From an uncultured Roseateles sp. (GTDB taxonomy: Bacteria; Pseudomonadota; Gammaproteobacteria; Burkholderiales; Burkholderiaceae), in NCBI GenBank assembly GCA_946480605.1, contig CAMLKW010000174.1, forward strand, positions 1 through 9,556: a stretch of 9,556 bases of DNA, given 5' to 3'. Below, piece after piece: positions 1 to 6,537 of the stretch (positions within the stretch are counted from its first letter, which is position 1; each line of letters starts with the position of its first letter). Under the pieces are notes generated by a model. That model searched no databases. It saw only the letters and a list, made by a program, of their open reading frames with translations, and was not told the origin of the DNA. The position numbers and the translations under genes were made by a program.

Positions 1-43
1 CGGCGCGTGAGGACAGGAGCAGAGACAGGAGCAGGCTGAGCAT
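1..43 (-). CDS. Possible start of a leftward gene with a signal-like N-terminus (partial, cut by window edge)
   Basis: Downstream of ilvD on the same strand, an ATG at 43-41 opens a frame that stays open to the window edge and reads MLSLLLSLLLSSRA. This could be the hydrophobic core of a signal peptide or a first membrane helix. The repeated Leu/Ser pattern comes from an 11-bp direct repeat (12-22 and 24-34). An alternative ATG at 47-45 in another frame gives MNAQPAPVSAPVLTR, which looks less like a protein start. There is no strong ribosome binding site before either ATG. Only 14 residues are visible, so the product cannot be named. The frame may also be chance in GC-rich DNA. Confidence 0.25.
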   Translation of the reverse strand, partial: MLSLLLSLLLSSRA

Positions 44-88
44 TCATCGGGTCAGCCTACCGCATCCGTGCCGGCAGACCGACCTGCC

Positions 89-1951
89 TCAGCCCTCCAG
101 CCGACTCAGATCCCGCACGGCGCCCTTGTCCGCCGACGTCGCCAGCAGCGCATAGGCTTTCAGCGCGGCGCTCACCTTGCGCGGGCGAGCTTCCACGGGC
201 TTCCAGCCCCTCGCATCCTGCTCGACGCGGCGCTTGGCGAGTTCTTCATCGCTCAGCAGCACGTCGATCGTGCGGTTCGGGATGTCAATGCGGATGCGGT
301 CGCCATTGCGCACCAGGCCGATGGCGCCGCCCGCTGCCGCTTCCGGCGAGCAGTGGCCGATGGACAGGCCCGAGGTGCCGCCGGAGAAGCGGCCGTCCGT
401 CAGCAGCGCGCAGGCCTTGCCCAGGCCCTTGCTCTTGATGTAGCTGGTCGGGTAGAGCATTTCCTGCATGCCGGGGCCGCCCTTGGGGCCTTCGTAGCGC
501 ACCACCACCACGTCACCGGCCTTGACCTTGTCATCCAGGATGTTGGCGACCGCCTCGTCCTGGCTCTCGACCACGTGGGCCGGGCCCTCGAACACCAGCA
601 GGCTGTCGTCCACGCCGGCCGTCTTCACGACGCAGCCGTCCAGCGCGATGTTGCCGCGCAGCACGGCCAGGCCGCCCTCCTTGCTGAAGGCGTGGTCGTA
701 GGAGCGGATGCAGCCTTCGGCGCGGTCGGTGTCCAGGCTGGGCCAGCGGCTGTTCTGGCTGAAGGCCACCTGCGTCGGGATGCCGGCCGGGCCGGCCATG
801 TAGAAGGTCTTGACGGCGTCGCTGGGCGAGCGGGCGATGTCCCACTGGTCCAGCGCGTCCTTCATCGTCTTGGCGTGCACGGTGGGCGCGTCGGTGTGCA
901 GCTTGCCGGCACGGTCCAGCTCGCCCAGGATGGCCATGATGCCGCCGGCGCGGTGCACGTCTTCGATGTGGTACTTGTTGGTGTTGGGCGCCACCTTGCA
1001 CAGCTGCGGCACGTCGCGCGACAGGCGGTCGATGTCCGTCATGTCGAAGTCGATCTCGGCCTCCTGCGCCGCGGCCAGGATGTGCAGGATGGTGTTGGTG
1101 GAGCCGCCCATCGCGATGTCCAGCGTCATCGCGTTCTCGAACGCCTTCTTGCCGATGGCGCGCGGCAGCACCGTGGCGTCGTCCTGCTCGTAGAAGCGCT
1201 TGCACAGCTCGACGGCCGTGCGGCCGGCGCGCTTGAACAGCTGCTCGCGGTCGGCATGCGTGGCCACCACCGTGCCATTGCCCGGCAGCGAGAGGCCCAG
1301 CGCCTCGGTCAGGCAGTTCATGGAGTTGGCCGTGAACATGCCCGAGCAGCTGCCGCAGGTGGGGCAGGCCGAGCGCTCGACTTCGGCGAGGTCGGCGTCG
1401 CTGACCTTGGCGTCGGCGGCCATGACCATCGCGTCGATCAGGTCCAGCTTCTTGATCTCGATCTTGCTGGTGCCGGGCACCGCCAGGCGCACCTTGCCGG
1501 CTTCCATCGGGCCGCCGGAGACGAACACGACGGGGATGTTGAGCCGCATCGCGGCCATCAGCATGCCGGGGGTGATCTTGTCGCAGTTGGAGATGCACAC
1601 CAGCGCGTCGGCGCAGTGGGCGTTGACCATGTACTCGACCGAGTCGGCAATGATGTCGCGGCTGGGCAGCGAATACAGCATGCCGTCATGGCCCATCGCG
1701 ATGCCGTCGTCCACGGCGATGGTGTTGAACTCCTTGGCCACGCCGCCCACCGACTCGATCTCGCGGGCCACCAATTGGCCCAGGTCCTTCAGGTGCACGT
1801 GGCCGGGCACGAACTGCGTGAAGCTGTTGGCGATGGCGATGATGGGCTTGGAGAAGTCATCGTCCTTCATGCCGGTGGCGCGCCACAGCGAGCGGGCGCC
1901 GGCCATGTTGCGGCCGGCGGTGGAAGTCTTGGAGCGGTAGGGGGTGGGCAT
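89..1951 (-). CDS. ilvD: Dihydroxy-acid dehydratase (EC 4.2.1.9)
   Basis: IlvD dehydrates 2,3-dihydroxy-isovalerate and 2,3-dihydroxy-3-methylvalerate to the 2-keto acids that precede valine, leucine and isoleucine, in the cytoplasm. The 620-residue product matches the E. coli enzyme (616 aa) almost end to end. Visible motifs are [17 protein letters not shown] near residue 42, SNCDKITPG with cluster Cys123 and Lys125, [12 protein letters not shown] with Cys196/199/202, and [12 protein letters not shown] with the likely catalytic Ser523. A glycine stands where the [2Fe-2S] class has its first cluster cysteine (PGHVHL instead of PCN), so this is probably the oxygen-sensitive [4Fe-4S] E. coli type. 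The frame extends to 2005, but the family N-terminus (MPTPYRSKT followed by GRNMAGAR) and an AGGTT ribosome binding site at 1957-1961 favour the start at 1951. It is divergent from the hydrolase gene at 2132. Confidence 0.98.
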   Translation of the reverse strand: MPTPYRSKTSTAGRNMAGARSLWRATGMKDDDFSKPIIAIANSFTQFVPGHVHLKDLGQLVAREIESVGGVAKEFNTIAVDDGIAMGHDGMLYSLPSRDIIADSVEYMVNAHCADALVCISNCDKITPGMLMAAMRLNIPVVFVSGGPMEAGKVRLAVPGTSKIEIKKLDLIDAMVMAADAKVSDADLAEVERSACPTCGSCSGMFTANSMNCLTEALGLSLPGNGTVVATHADREQLFKRAGRTAVELCKRFYEQDDATVLPRAIGKKAFENAMTLDIAMGGSTNTILHILAAAQEAEIDFDMTDIDRLSRDVPQLCKVAPNTNKYHIEDVHRAGGIMAILGELDRAGKLHTDAPTVHAKTMKDALDQWDIARSPSDAVKTFYMAGPAGIPTQVAFSQNSRWPSLDTDRAEGCIRSYDHAFSKEGGLAVLRGNIALDGCVVKTAGVDDSLLVFEGPAHVVESQDEAVANILDDKVKAGDVVVVRYEGPKGGPGMQEMLYPTSYIKSKGLGKACALLTDGRFSGGTSGLSIGHCSPEAAAGGAIGLVRNGDRIRIDIPNRTIDVLLSDEELAKRRVEQDARGWKPVEARPRKVSAALKAYALLATSADKGAVRDLSRLEG

Positions 1952-2131
1952 GGCGGAACCTGGCGGTAGCTCGCGAAAGCGGGAAAGACCGCGATTTTCC
2001 GGCACCGGCCGGCCAATGTCTCGCCCGGGTGCTATTCCGTGGCCGTGCCGAAAGCTCGGTTGCGGCTTGCCGAATGGTCGCGGCCCTGCGGCGAGGCTCT
2101 CATCTGCGGGCTACAGCCCCTGGAGCCCCCG
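1952..2131. promoter_or_regulatory. Divergent intergenic region between ilvD and the exported hydrolase
   Basis: This 180-bp gap separates the starts of two divergent genes and must carry both promoters unless they read from within the neighbours. I see no convincing sigma-70 -35/-10 pair, no leader peptide of the ilv attenuator type and no riboswitch fold. A GC-rich stretch at about 2000-2015 (CCGGCACCGGCCGGCC) is locally self-complementary, but it is short and common in DNA of this composition. Confidence 0.4.
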
Positions 2132-2134
2132 TTG
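2122..2134 (+). promoter_or_regulatory. Ribosome binding site fixing a TTG start
   Basis: GGAG at 2122-2125 lies 6 bases before a TTG at 2132-2134. The protein from this codon begins directly with a signal peptide (IRRLLTAALLLAPLL). This pairing decides the start of the hydrolase gene over the upstream GTG at 2039, which would put 31 unrelated residues before the signal peptide. Confidence 0.7.
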
Positions 2135-3181
2135 ATCCGACGCCTGTTGACCGCCGCCTTGCTGCTCGCTCCGCTGCTGAGCCCCGCCGTGCAACCGCTG
2201 CCGCCCGAGTGCACGGTGCGGGAACAGGGTTTCGTCGAGATCAATGGCATCCCGCAGTGGCTGACCATCACCGGCCAGGACTGCCGCAACCCCGTGCTGC
2301 TGTTCGTTCATGGCGGCCCGGGCAATCCCAACACGCCCTTCGCCGACACGCTGTTCGGCGCCTGGGCCAAGAATTTCACTCTCGTGCAGTGGGACCAACG
2401 CGGTGCCGGCCGCACCTATGGCAAGAACCTGCCGGTGCGGGAGCTGGAACCGGACGAGTTCACCCGCACACCGCTGACGCTGGACCTGCTGGCCGCCGAC
2501 GGCATCGCCGTGGCCGAGCACCTGCAGCGCCGCCTGGGGCTGCGCAAAGTCATCCTGCTGGGCAGCTCGTGGGGCTCGGCGCTGGCGGTGGAGATGGCGC
2601 ACCGGCGGCCCGAGCTCTTCCACGCCTACGTGGGCGTGTCTCAGCTCGTCGGCCCGGCCGACCTCATCGCCAGCCATGCCCTCGCGCTGCAGCGCGCCCG
2701 CGAGTTGGGTGACCAGCCCGCCCTCGCCACGCTGCAGGCGCTGGGCAGCCCGCCCTGGACCGACCCACGCAGTTTCGGCAAGCTGCGCCGCATCCTGCGC
2801 GGCTACGAGGCCCAACGCACCGAGCCCGGCCCGAGCTGGAAGCCCGCCGCCGACTACGCCGCCCCGCAGGATGCCGCCGCGTATGAAGCCGGCGAGGAGT
2901 TCTCCTTCCTGAAGTTCGTCGGCTTCAAGGGCGACGGCATGCTGTGGCGGTTGAACCTGCTGGATGAGCGCACGCAGTTCCAGCTGCCTGTCTTCCTCGT
3001 GCAGGGCGAGGAAGACCTGCTGACGCCGCCGCGCATTACACGTGCCTGGTTCGACCGCCTCACCGCGCCGCGCAAGAAACTCGTCACCGTGCCGCGCGCC
3101 GGCCACGACCCCAACGGGCCGCTGCTGGACGCGCAGTTCAAGCTGCTGACGGACGAAGTGCTGCCGTTGCTGGCGCGCTGA
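2132..3181 (+). CDS. Exported alpha/beta hydrolase, proline iminopeptidase-like (peptidase S33 family)
   Basis: The 349-residue product starts with a Sec-type signal peptide (Arg-Arg, then a Leu/Ala core, probable cleavage near SPA|VQP), so it should act in the periplasm or outside. The fold is recognisable in order: HGGPG oxyanion loop at 60-64, WDQRGAG at 87-93, nucleophile elbow GSSWGS with Ser146, a variable cap region at about 170-280, catalytic Asp295 in GEEDLL and His325 in AGHDPN. HGGPG plus DQRGAG is the hallmark of proline iminopeptidases and related S33 hydrolases. Cytoplasmic PIPs lack a signal peptide, so the substrate here may be a peptide or an ester outside the cytoplasm and cannot be read from sequence. 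The 3' end overlaps the convergent membrane-protein gene by 44 bp. The TTG start is chosen from the ribosome binding site and signal peptide; a GTG at 2039 is the alternative. Confidence 0.9.
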   Translation: MIRRLLTAALLLAPLLSPAVQPLPPECTVREQGFVEINGIPQWLTITGQDCRNPVLLFVHGGPGNPNTPFADTLFGAWAKNFTLVQWDQRGAGRTYGKNLPVRELEPDEFTRTPLTLDLLAADGIAVAEHLQRRLGLRKVILLGSSWGSALAVEMAHRRPELFHAYVGVSQLVGPADLIASHALALQRARELGDQPALATLQALGSPPWTDPRSFGKLRRILRGYEAQRTEPGPSWKPAADYAAPQDAAAYEAGEEFSFLKFVGFKGDGMLWRLNLLDERTQFQLPVFLVQGEEDLLTPPRITRAWFDRLTAPRKKLVTVPRAGHDPNGPLLDAQFKLLTDEVLPLLAR

Positions 3182-3605
3182 GCTTCACCGGCCAGGCCTG
3201 GGCGACCGCCCAGCTGATCTCCGGCAGCAGGAACAGCAACATCACCGGTGCACCGGTCTGTAGCCAGGTCCAGAACATCCAGGCGCTGAACAGCAGCCGC
3301 GCGACCGCATCGTGCCGGCCCAGCGCCGCAGTGGGCGTGCGCAGCCGCAGCCAGGACCAGACCATGACCACGCTGGCCATCAGCAGCGCGAACAGTTGGT
3401 GCATCGGCTCGAAAGCCGGCAGCGGCTGGCCGCCCAGCGCCTGGTTGACGGCGCTGAGCTGGCCGAAGGCGATGGCGAAGGTCCAGGGCGTGGCGAAGGG
3501 GGCCGTGACGACCAGGTCGTAGATCGCGCTGGCGCGCACGACGCGGCGGAACTGCTGGGGGTTGAAGGCGAACATGAAGGCTGCCGCAGTGAAGAAGGCG
3601 CCCAT
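3138..3605 (-). CDS. Unrecognised four-helix membrane protein, divergent from a MerR regulator
   Basis: I do not recognise this 155-residue protein. It has hydrophobic segments at about 27-48, 68-87, 102-117 and 119-137, with Trp/Phe-rich helices (WSWLRL, WMFWTWL). This suggests a small polytopic inner-membrane protein. No catalytic motif, signal peptide or metal-ligand cluster is visible. It sits head to head with a MerR regulator 51 bp away, a layout usual for a regulator and its target, so it may be a transporter or envelope protein induced by that regulator's ligand. The start at 3605 has a modest AAGG upstream. An ATG at 3575 (MFAFNPQQF) is an alternative that would leave a proper leader if the promoter overlaps the palindrome at 3612-3631. 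The frame extends upstream to 3950, but that part is the antisense of merR. Its 3' end overlaps the hydrolase by 44 bp. Confidence 0.75.
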   Translation of the reverse strand: MGAFFTAAAFMFAFNPQQFRRVVRASAIYDLVVTAPFATPWTFAIAFGQLSAVNQALGGQPLPAFEPMHQLFALLMASVVMVWSWLRLRTPTAALGRHDAVARLLFSAWMFWTWLQTGAPVMLLFLLPEISWAVAQAWPVKLSAPATAALRPSAA

Positions 3606-3611
3606 GCTCAG

Positions 3612-3635
3612 CCTTGGACTACGCTCCAGGGTCAA
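3612..3635 (-). promoter_or_regulatory. Candidate MerR operator and -35 element in the divergent gap
   Basis: CCTTGGA (3612-3618) and TCCAGGG (3625-3631) are inverted arms matching at 6 of 7 positions around a 6-bp centre. On the minus strand TTGACC (3635-3630) looks like a -35 box at the edge of the palindrome. MerR regulators typically bind a palindrome between -35 and -10 in promoters with a long 19-20 bp spacer, and this fits transcription toward the membrane-protein gene. The -10 would then fall at about 3604-3610 (TGAGCA/GAGCAT), a poor match that overlaps the ATG at 3605. The site is plausible but its exact promoter is unclear. Confidence 0.45.
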
Positions 3636-3656
3636 GCCCCTCACCGAGTTTTTTTG

Positions 3657-4031
3657 ATGCAGATCGGCACCCTGTCCGAGCGCACCGGCCTGAGCCGCGA
3701 CAGCCTGCGCTTCTACGAGAAGCGCGGCCTGCTGCAGGCACGCCGCGGCGCCAACGGCTACCGCGACTACCCCGAGGAGGCCGTGCAATGGCTGGGCTAT
3801 GTGCGCACCGCGCAACAGCTGGGCTTCACGCTGGCCGAGATCGCGGCCGACCTGCCGCTGCTGGCACAAGGCCAGGACGCCGGCCCCGCGCTGCGCGCGG
3901 CGCTGGCGCGCAAGTTGGCCGACATCGATGCGCGCATCGCCGCGCTGCAAGGGCTGCGCACCGACCTGGCACAGCGGCTGGCCGAAACGCCCGAGGTGGG
4001 CGCCAACTGCCCGCTGCGGCCAGCGGCCTGA
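3657..4031 (+). CDS. MerR-family transcriptional regulator
   Basis: This 124-residue regulator has the standard MerR winged-helix domain: IGTLSERTGLSRDSLRFYEKRGLL (helix-turn-helix, residues 3-26), the wing ANGYRDYP (32-39) and the second HTH-like region ending LGFTLAEIAADL. A long amphipathic helix (about 78-109) is the dimerisation coiled coil. The short C-terminus has a single cysteine, Cys118, in GANCPL. Heavy-metal and redox members of the family carry Cys near this point, but most use two or more, so the ligand is not assignable. The start at 3657 is set by homology; the ribosome binding site is weak (GAG at 3646-3648, followed by a run of seven T). It is divergent from the membrane-protein gene and probably controls it and itself through the palindrome at 3612-3631. 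Its stop lies 3 bp from the stop of the convergent PilJ/MCP-like gene. Confidence 0.95.
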   Translation: MQIGTLSERTGLSRDSLRFYEKRGLLQARRGANGYRDYPEEAVQWLGYVRTAQQLGFTLAEIAADLPLLAQGQDAGPALRAALARKLADIDARIAALQGLRTDLAQRLAETPEVGANCPLRPAA

Positions 4032-4034
4032 GAT

Positions 4035-4715
4035 TCAGGCCACCGCGCTGCGCACCGCCTCGCGCACCAGGCCGTCCAGCTGGCCGGTGATGTGGGTCAT
4101 CTCACCGGACACGACGGCGAACTCCCGGCCCGACACACCGGCGCGCGCCGCCACCACCTGGGCGTTGAAGGACACGATGCGCGCGTGCTTGGCGATCTGC
4201 TCGATGTCGCCCATCACCGCGGTCAGCTGCCGCTTGGCCGAGGCGGCCTGCTGGCGGGCCAGGTCTTCGTAGACCTGGGTCAGCCGGTTCAGTATGGCCA
4301 GCAGCGGCGTCGCGGCCTCCACCAGGTCCTCCAGCAGACCCGGCGCGCTGCGCATGCCGGCGGCGATGGCGTCCAGCGCGCGCCGGGCCAGGTCGATGAA
4401 GGCAGTGATGCGCTCCTCGGCGCGCTCCGGGCCGAAGTAGGCCTCCTCCAGCTCGCCACCCAGCATGACCGGCGACAGCTCGCCCTCCATCAGCGCGCGG
4501 TGGGCGTCGCTGAACGTGGCCAGCGCGTCGCGCGATGTGCTCAGCGCGCCGTCACGGCCCTGGGCGGCCAGCACCGCATACAGCACCAGTCGCTGCGACG
4601 TGAACCGCCGCCGGCCCGACAGGTTGATCAACTTGCCGAATGCCTCGCCGGCCGTCTGCCTGGGCGGCGCCCCCGTTTTCAGTGCATGGGCCGGCGCACT
4701 AGCCTGGTGCAACAT
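4035..4715 (-). CDS. Soluble PilJ-like/MCP-like protein with a degenerate signalling tip
   Basis: The 226-residue product has no signal peptide or membrane segment. Residues about 27-120 resemble the N-terminal sensory domain of PilJ (type IV pili chemotaxis transducer), with the typical NLSGRRRFTSQR stretch at 31-42. Residues about 130-226 are helical and end in a version of the MCP hairpin tip: SFNAQVVAARAG, then GREFAVVSGEM. The protein stops about 20 residues after the tip, so the returning helix, its methylation sites and the CheR-binding tail are missing. Aligned with Tsr, contact residues F373 and E385 correspond to Lys176 and Val188, while R388 is kept (Arg191). It may be a decoy or scaffold for a chemosensory array, or a signalling protein unrelated to CheA. 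A strong GGAGG (4721-4725), 5 bases before the ATG, fixes the start; 4748 is a weaker alternative. Confidence 0.85.
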   Translation of the reverse strand: MLHQASAPAHALKTGAPPRQTAGEAFGKLINLSGRRRFTSQRLVLYAVLAAQGRDGALSTSRDALATFSDAHRALMEGELSPVMLGGELEEAYFGPERAEERITAFIDLARRALDAIAAGMRSAPGLLEDLVEAATPLLAILNRLTQVYEDLARQQAASAKRQLTAVMGDIEQIAKHARIVSFNAQVVAARAGVSGREFAVVSGEMTHITGQLDGLVREAVRSAVA

Positions 4716-4720
4716 GATGT

Positions 4721-4725
4721 CCTCC
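4721..4725 (-). promoter_or_regulatory. Strong ribosome binding site of the PilJ/MCP-like gene
   Basis: The minus strand reads GGAGG, then ACATC, then ATG at 4715. This is the best Shine-Dalgarno match in the window. It excludes the longer frame back to 4889 and makes the in-frame ATG at 4748 unlikely. Confidence 0.75.
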
Positions 4726-4748
4726 GTGAACTGGGTCACGACCGGCAT

Positions 4749-4763
4749 CCGCCGTAACGGCGG
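4749..4763. repeat. Perfect 15-bp palindrome upstream of the PilJ/MCP-like gene
   Basis: CCGCCGT-A-ACGGCGG has perfect 7-bp arms around one base. It lies 33 bp before the chosen ATG, in the 100-bp gap after the aminotransferase gene. The one-base centre favours a protein-binding site over a hairpin, although an RNA stem of five pairs with a five-base loop is possible. GC-rich DNA produces such palindromes by chance more often than balanced DNA. Confidence 0.4.
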
Positions 4764-4788
4764 CCTCCGGCCTCCCACCCCAGGGTTA

Positions 4789-4801
4789 GCACGGGGCGTG
4801 C
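4789..4801 (-). terminator. Short hairpin after the aminotransferase gene, weak terminator candidate
   Basis: GCACG and CGTGC form a perfect 5-bp stem around a GGG loop (4789-4801), 14 bases downstream of the aminotransferase stop on the minus strand. There is no following U run, so it is not a classical intrinsic terminator. It may only protect the 3' end or weaken read-through into the next gene. Confidence 0.25.
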
Positions 4802-4815
4802 CAGCGCCAGCCCGC

Positions 4816-5961
4816 TCAGGCCAGTTGCTGCAAGCGCCGGATCGCCTCGGCCAGCGTCGCGTCGCGCTTGGCAAAGCAGAAGCGCACATGGCCGCGCTGC
4901 TGAGGCCGCTGGTAGAAGACCGACAGCGGGATGGCCGCCACGCCGATCTCGGTGGTCAGCCAGCGGGCGAAATCCAGCTCCGGCAGGTCCGACACGGCGC
5001 GGTAGTCCACGGTCTGGAAGTAGGTGCCTTCGCAGGGCAGCAGCTTCAGCGGCGTCGATGCCAGCGCGGCGCGGAAGGTGTCGCGCTTGGCCTGGTAGAA
5101 GCCGCTCAGCCCCTGCCAGGGCGCGGGGTCAGTCAGGTAGGCCGCGAGCGCATGCTGCGTCGGCGTGTGGACGGTGAACACCGTGTACTGGTGCAGCCGG
5201 CGGAACGCGGCGCTCAGCGCCGGCGGCGCGGCGACGAAGCCCACCTTCCAGCCCGTCACGTGGAAGGTCTTGCCGAAGCTGCCGACGAGGAAGCTGCGCT
5301 CGCGCAGCACCGGGTAGCGGGCCACGCTTTCGTGCAGGGCGCCGTCAAACACCATGTGCTCGTAGACCTCGTCGCTGACGACGAACAAGTCGTGCTGCAC
5401 GGCGATGCGTTCCAGCTCGCACAGGTCGTCGCCGCTGGCGACGCGGCCGCTGGGGTTGTGCGGCGTGTTGATGACCAGGGCCTTGGTTCTCGGCGTGATG
5501 GCGGCGCGCACGGCCGGCCAGTCGATGCGGTAGTCCGGCGTCATCGCCACGCCCACCGGCAGCGCGCCAGCCAGGCGGATGGCGGGGTCGTAGCTGTCGT
5601 AGGCCGGCTCGATGATGATGACTTCGTCACCGGCGCCCACGCAGGCATGCAGCGCGGTGATGAGCCCCTGCGTGCCGCCGGCGGTGATGGTGATGTCGCG
5701 ATCGGCGTCATAGGCCGAGCCGTAGAGGTCGTTCAGCTTGGCCGCGACGGCCTGACGCAGCGCCGGCACGCCGGTCATGGGCGGGTACTGGTTGTGGCCG
5801 GCGGCCATGGCGTCGGTGACGGCCTGCAGCAGCGCCGGGTCGGCCTCGAAGTCCGGGAAGCCCTGGCCCAGGTTGACCGCGCCATGCTCGGCGGCCAGCG
5901 CCGACATGACGGTGAAGATGGTGGTGCCGGTGTGCGGCAGCTTGGTGGGCAGGACGGGCAT
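4816..5961 (-). CDS. ybdL: Methionine aminotransferase, PLP-dependent class I/II (YbdL-like)
   Basis: This 381-residue enzyme closely follows E. coli YbdL (386 aa), an aminotransferase that prefers methionine, also histidine and phenylalanine, and is related to kynurenine aminotransferases. Visible landmarks are KLPHTGTTIFTVMSALA at the N-terminus, NLGQGFPDF (30-38), NQYPPMTG (57-64), NTPHNPSG (165-172) with PLP-contacting Asn169, SDEVYEHM with Asp197 and Tyr200, the PLP Schiff-base Lys231 in SFGKTFHVTGWKVGF, and the substrate-carboxylate Arg360 in HVRFCFAK. The start at 5961 matches the family length, though no good ribosome binding site precedes it. The open frame continues far upstream to 7338, but only as shadow. 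It lies 41 bp downstream of the AhpD-like gene, probably in one transcript. A role in methionine salvage or keto-acid exchange is an inference from the family. Confidence 0.95.
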   Translation of the reverse strand: MPVLPTKLPHTGTTIFTVMSALAAEHGAVNLGQGFPDFEADPALLQAVTDAMAAGHNQYPPMTGVPALRQAVAAKLNDLYGSAYDADRDITITAGGTQGLITALHACVGAGDEVIIIEPAYDSYDPAIRLAGALPVGVAMTPDYRIDWPAVRAAITPRTKALVINTPHNPSGRVASGDDLCELERIAVQHDLFVVSDEVYEHMVFDGALHESVARYPVLRERSFLVGSFGKTFHVTGWKVGFVAAPPALSAAFRRLHQYTVFTVHTPTQHALAAYLTDPAPWQGLSGFYQAKRDTFRAALASTPLKLLPCEGTYFQTVDYRAVSDLPELDFARWLTTEIGVAAIPLSVFYQRPQQRGHVRFCFAKRDATLAEAIRRLQQLA

Positions 5962-6002
5962 GGTGGCCCGATTGTGCAAGCCCGCCCGGCCTGCGCCTGC
6001 AT

Positions 6003-6356
6003 TCAGCCGGCAGCGACGCCAGCGCATTCCTCGAAGGCGTCCAGCGCCCGGGCCGCATACATCAGCGACGGCCCGCCGCCCATGTAGACGCAGACGGCCA
6101 GCGCGTCCTCCAGCTCGGCCCGCGTGCAGCCCAGCCTGACCAGCGCCTGCGCGTGGAAGGCCAGGCAGGCGTCGCAGCGCGCCGCCACGCCCAGCGCCAT
6201 CGCGATGAGCTCCTTCGCCTTGGCGTCCAGCGCGCCGCCGCGCATGGCCGCCTGCGACAACGACCCGAAGCCGCGCATCAGCTCGGGCTGGTCGGCACGC
6301 AACTGCGCCAGCGTGGAAGAAATGTCGGCCGCCAATACGCGGTATCCGGTGCTCAT
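6003..6356 (-). CDS. Carboxymuconolactone decarboxylase family protein (AhpD-like CxxC protein)
   Basis: This 117-residue protein belongs to the small all-helical AhpD/carboxymuconolactone decarboxylase superfamily. The redox signature is complete: CDAC (Cys61, Cys64) followed by AFH with His68, as in the AhpD-type EXXXXCXXCXXXH motif. This points to a thiol peroxidase or disulfide-reductase role and away from lactone decarboxylation, since true decarboxylases lack the CxxC. A conserved GGGPSLMYAARALDAFEE C-terminal helix follows. An AGGAG ribosome binding site at 6363-6367, 6 bases before the ATG, fixes the start. It is first in a leftward run with the YbdL-like aminotransferase and the PilJ/MCP-like gene. 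The physiological partner or substrate is not visible. Confidence 0.95.
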   Translation of the reverse strand: MSTGYRVLAADISSTLAQLRADQPELMRGFGSLSQAAMRGGALDAKAKELIAMALGVAARCDACLAFHAQALVRLGCTRAELEDALAVCVYMGGGPSLMYAARALDAFEECAGVAAG

Positions 6357-6537
6357 GCAAGTCTCCTGGGAACAGCCATGCCGCCATGCTCATCCCAAGC
6401 GCCGCCCGCTGCATTGACCTGCCGCAAGCCGTGGCGACGCCTGCCCCCTGCCAAAAGTGACGACGGGTTTGTCCCGAGTAACGAAGCCGGGCCGCCGCGC
6501 TCAATAGCGGCATGCAAGTCCTGCCGACTTCCTCACC
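6357..6537. promoter_or_regulatory. Divergent intergenic region between the AhpD-like gene and the sigma-factor operon
   Basis: This 181-bp gap should hold the promoters of both divergent units. Apart from the AhpD-gene ribosome binding site and the candidate element at 6456-6486, I see no clear -35/-10 pair and no open reading frame with coding character. Confidence 0.4.
6456..6486 (+). promoter_or_regulatory. Candidate ECF-type promoter upstream of the sigma-factor gene
   Basis: This stretch stands out from the GC-rich surroundings. AGTGACGACGGGTTTG is followed by TCCCGAGTAACGAAG, with an internal inverted repeat CGGG-TTTGT-CCCG (6464-6476). ECF sigma factors commonly transcribe their own operon from promoters with conserved, spaced short boxes, and the location 52-82 bp before the gene fits. 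I cannot match it to a defined ECF group consensus, so this is a positional guess. Confidence 0.25.

Noticed and set aside
12..34. 11-bp direct repeat GACAGGAGCAG as a possible repeat array or iteron
   Set aside because: There are only two copies, and they are explained by a repeating Leu/Ser signal-like coding sequence at the window edge.
68..1969. Long rightward open frame (633 codons) opposite ilvD
   Set aside because: It is the antisense shadow of ilvD in high-GC DNA. Its translation is a low-complexity Ala/Gly/Arg/His/Val mixture with no domain, while the leftward frame is an unmistakable IlvD.
1952..2005. Upstream extension of ilvD to 2005 (18 extra residues)
   Set aside because: The extra residues do not match the family N-terminus, and the ATG at 1951 gives the normal length with a ribosome binding site.
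2039..2131. GTG start at 2039 for the hydrolase
   Set aside because: It adds 31 unrelated residues before a clear signal peptide. The TTG at 2132 has a well-spaced GGAG.
2111..3106. Leftward 331-codon frame opposite the hydrolase
   Set aside because: Composition is Gln/Arg/Gly/Ala-rich without motifs, and the rightward frame has a full catalytic triad.
3606..3950. N-terminal extension of the membrane protein across merR
   Set aside because: This part is the complement of the well-supported MerR regulator and has no membrane-protein character.
4465..6087. Rightward 540-codon frame opposite the aminotransferase
   Set aside because: It is a shadow frame; the leftward frame carries the PLP-enzyme motifs including the Schiff-base lysine.
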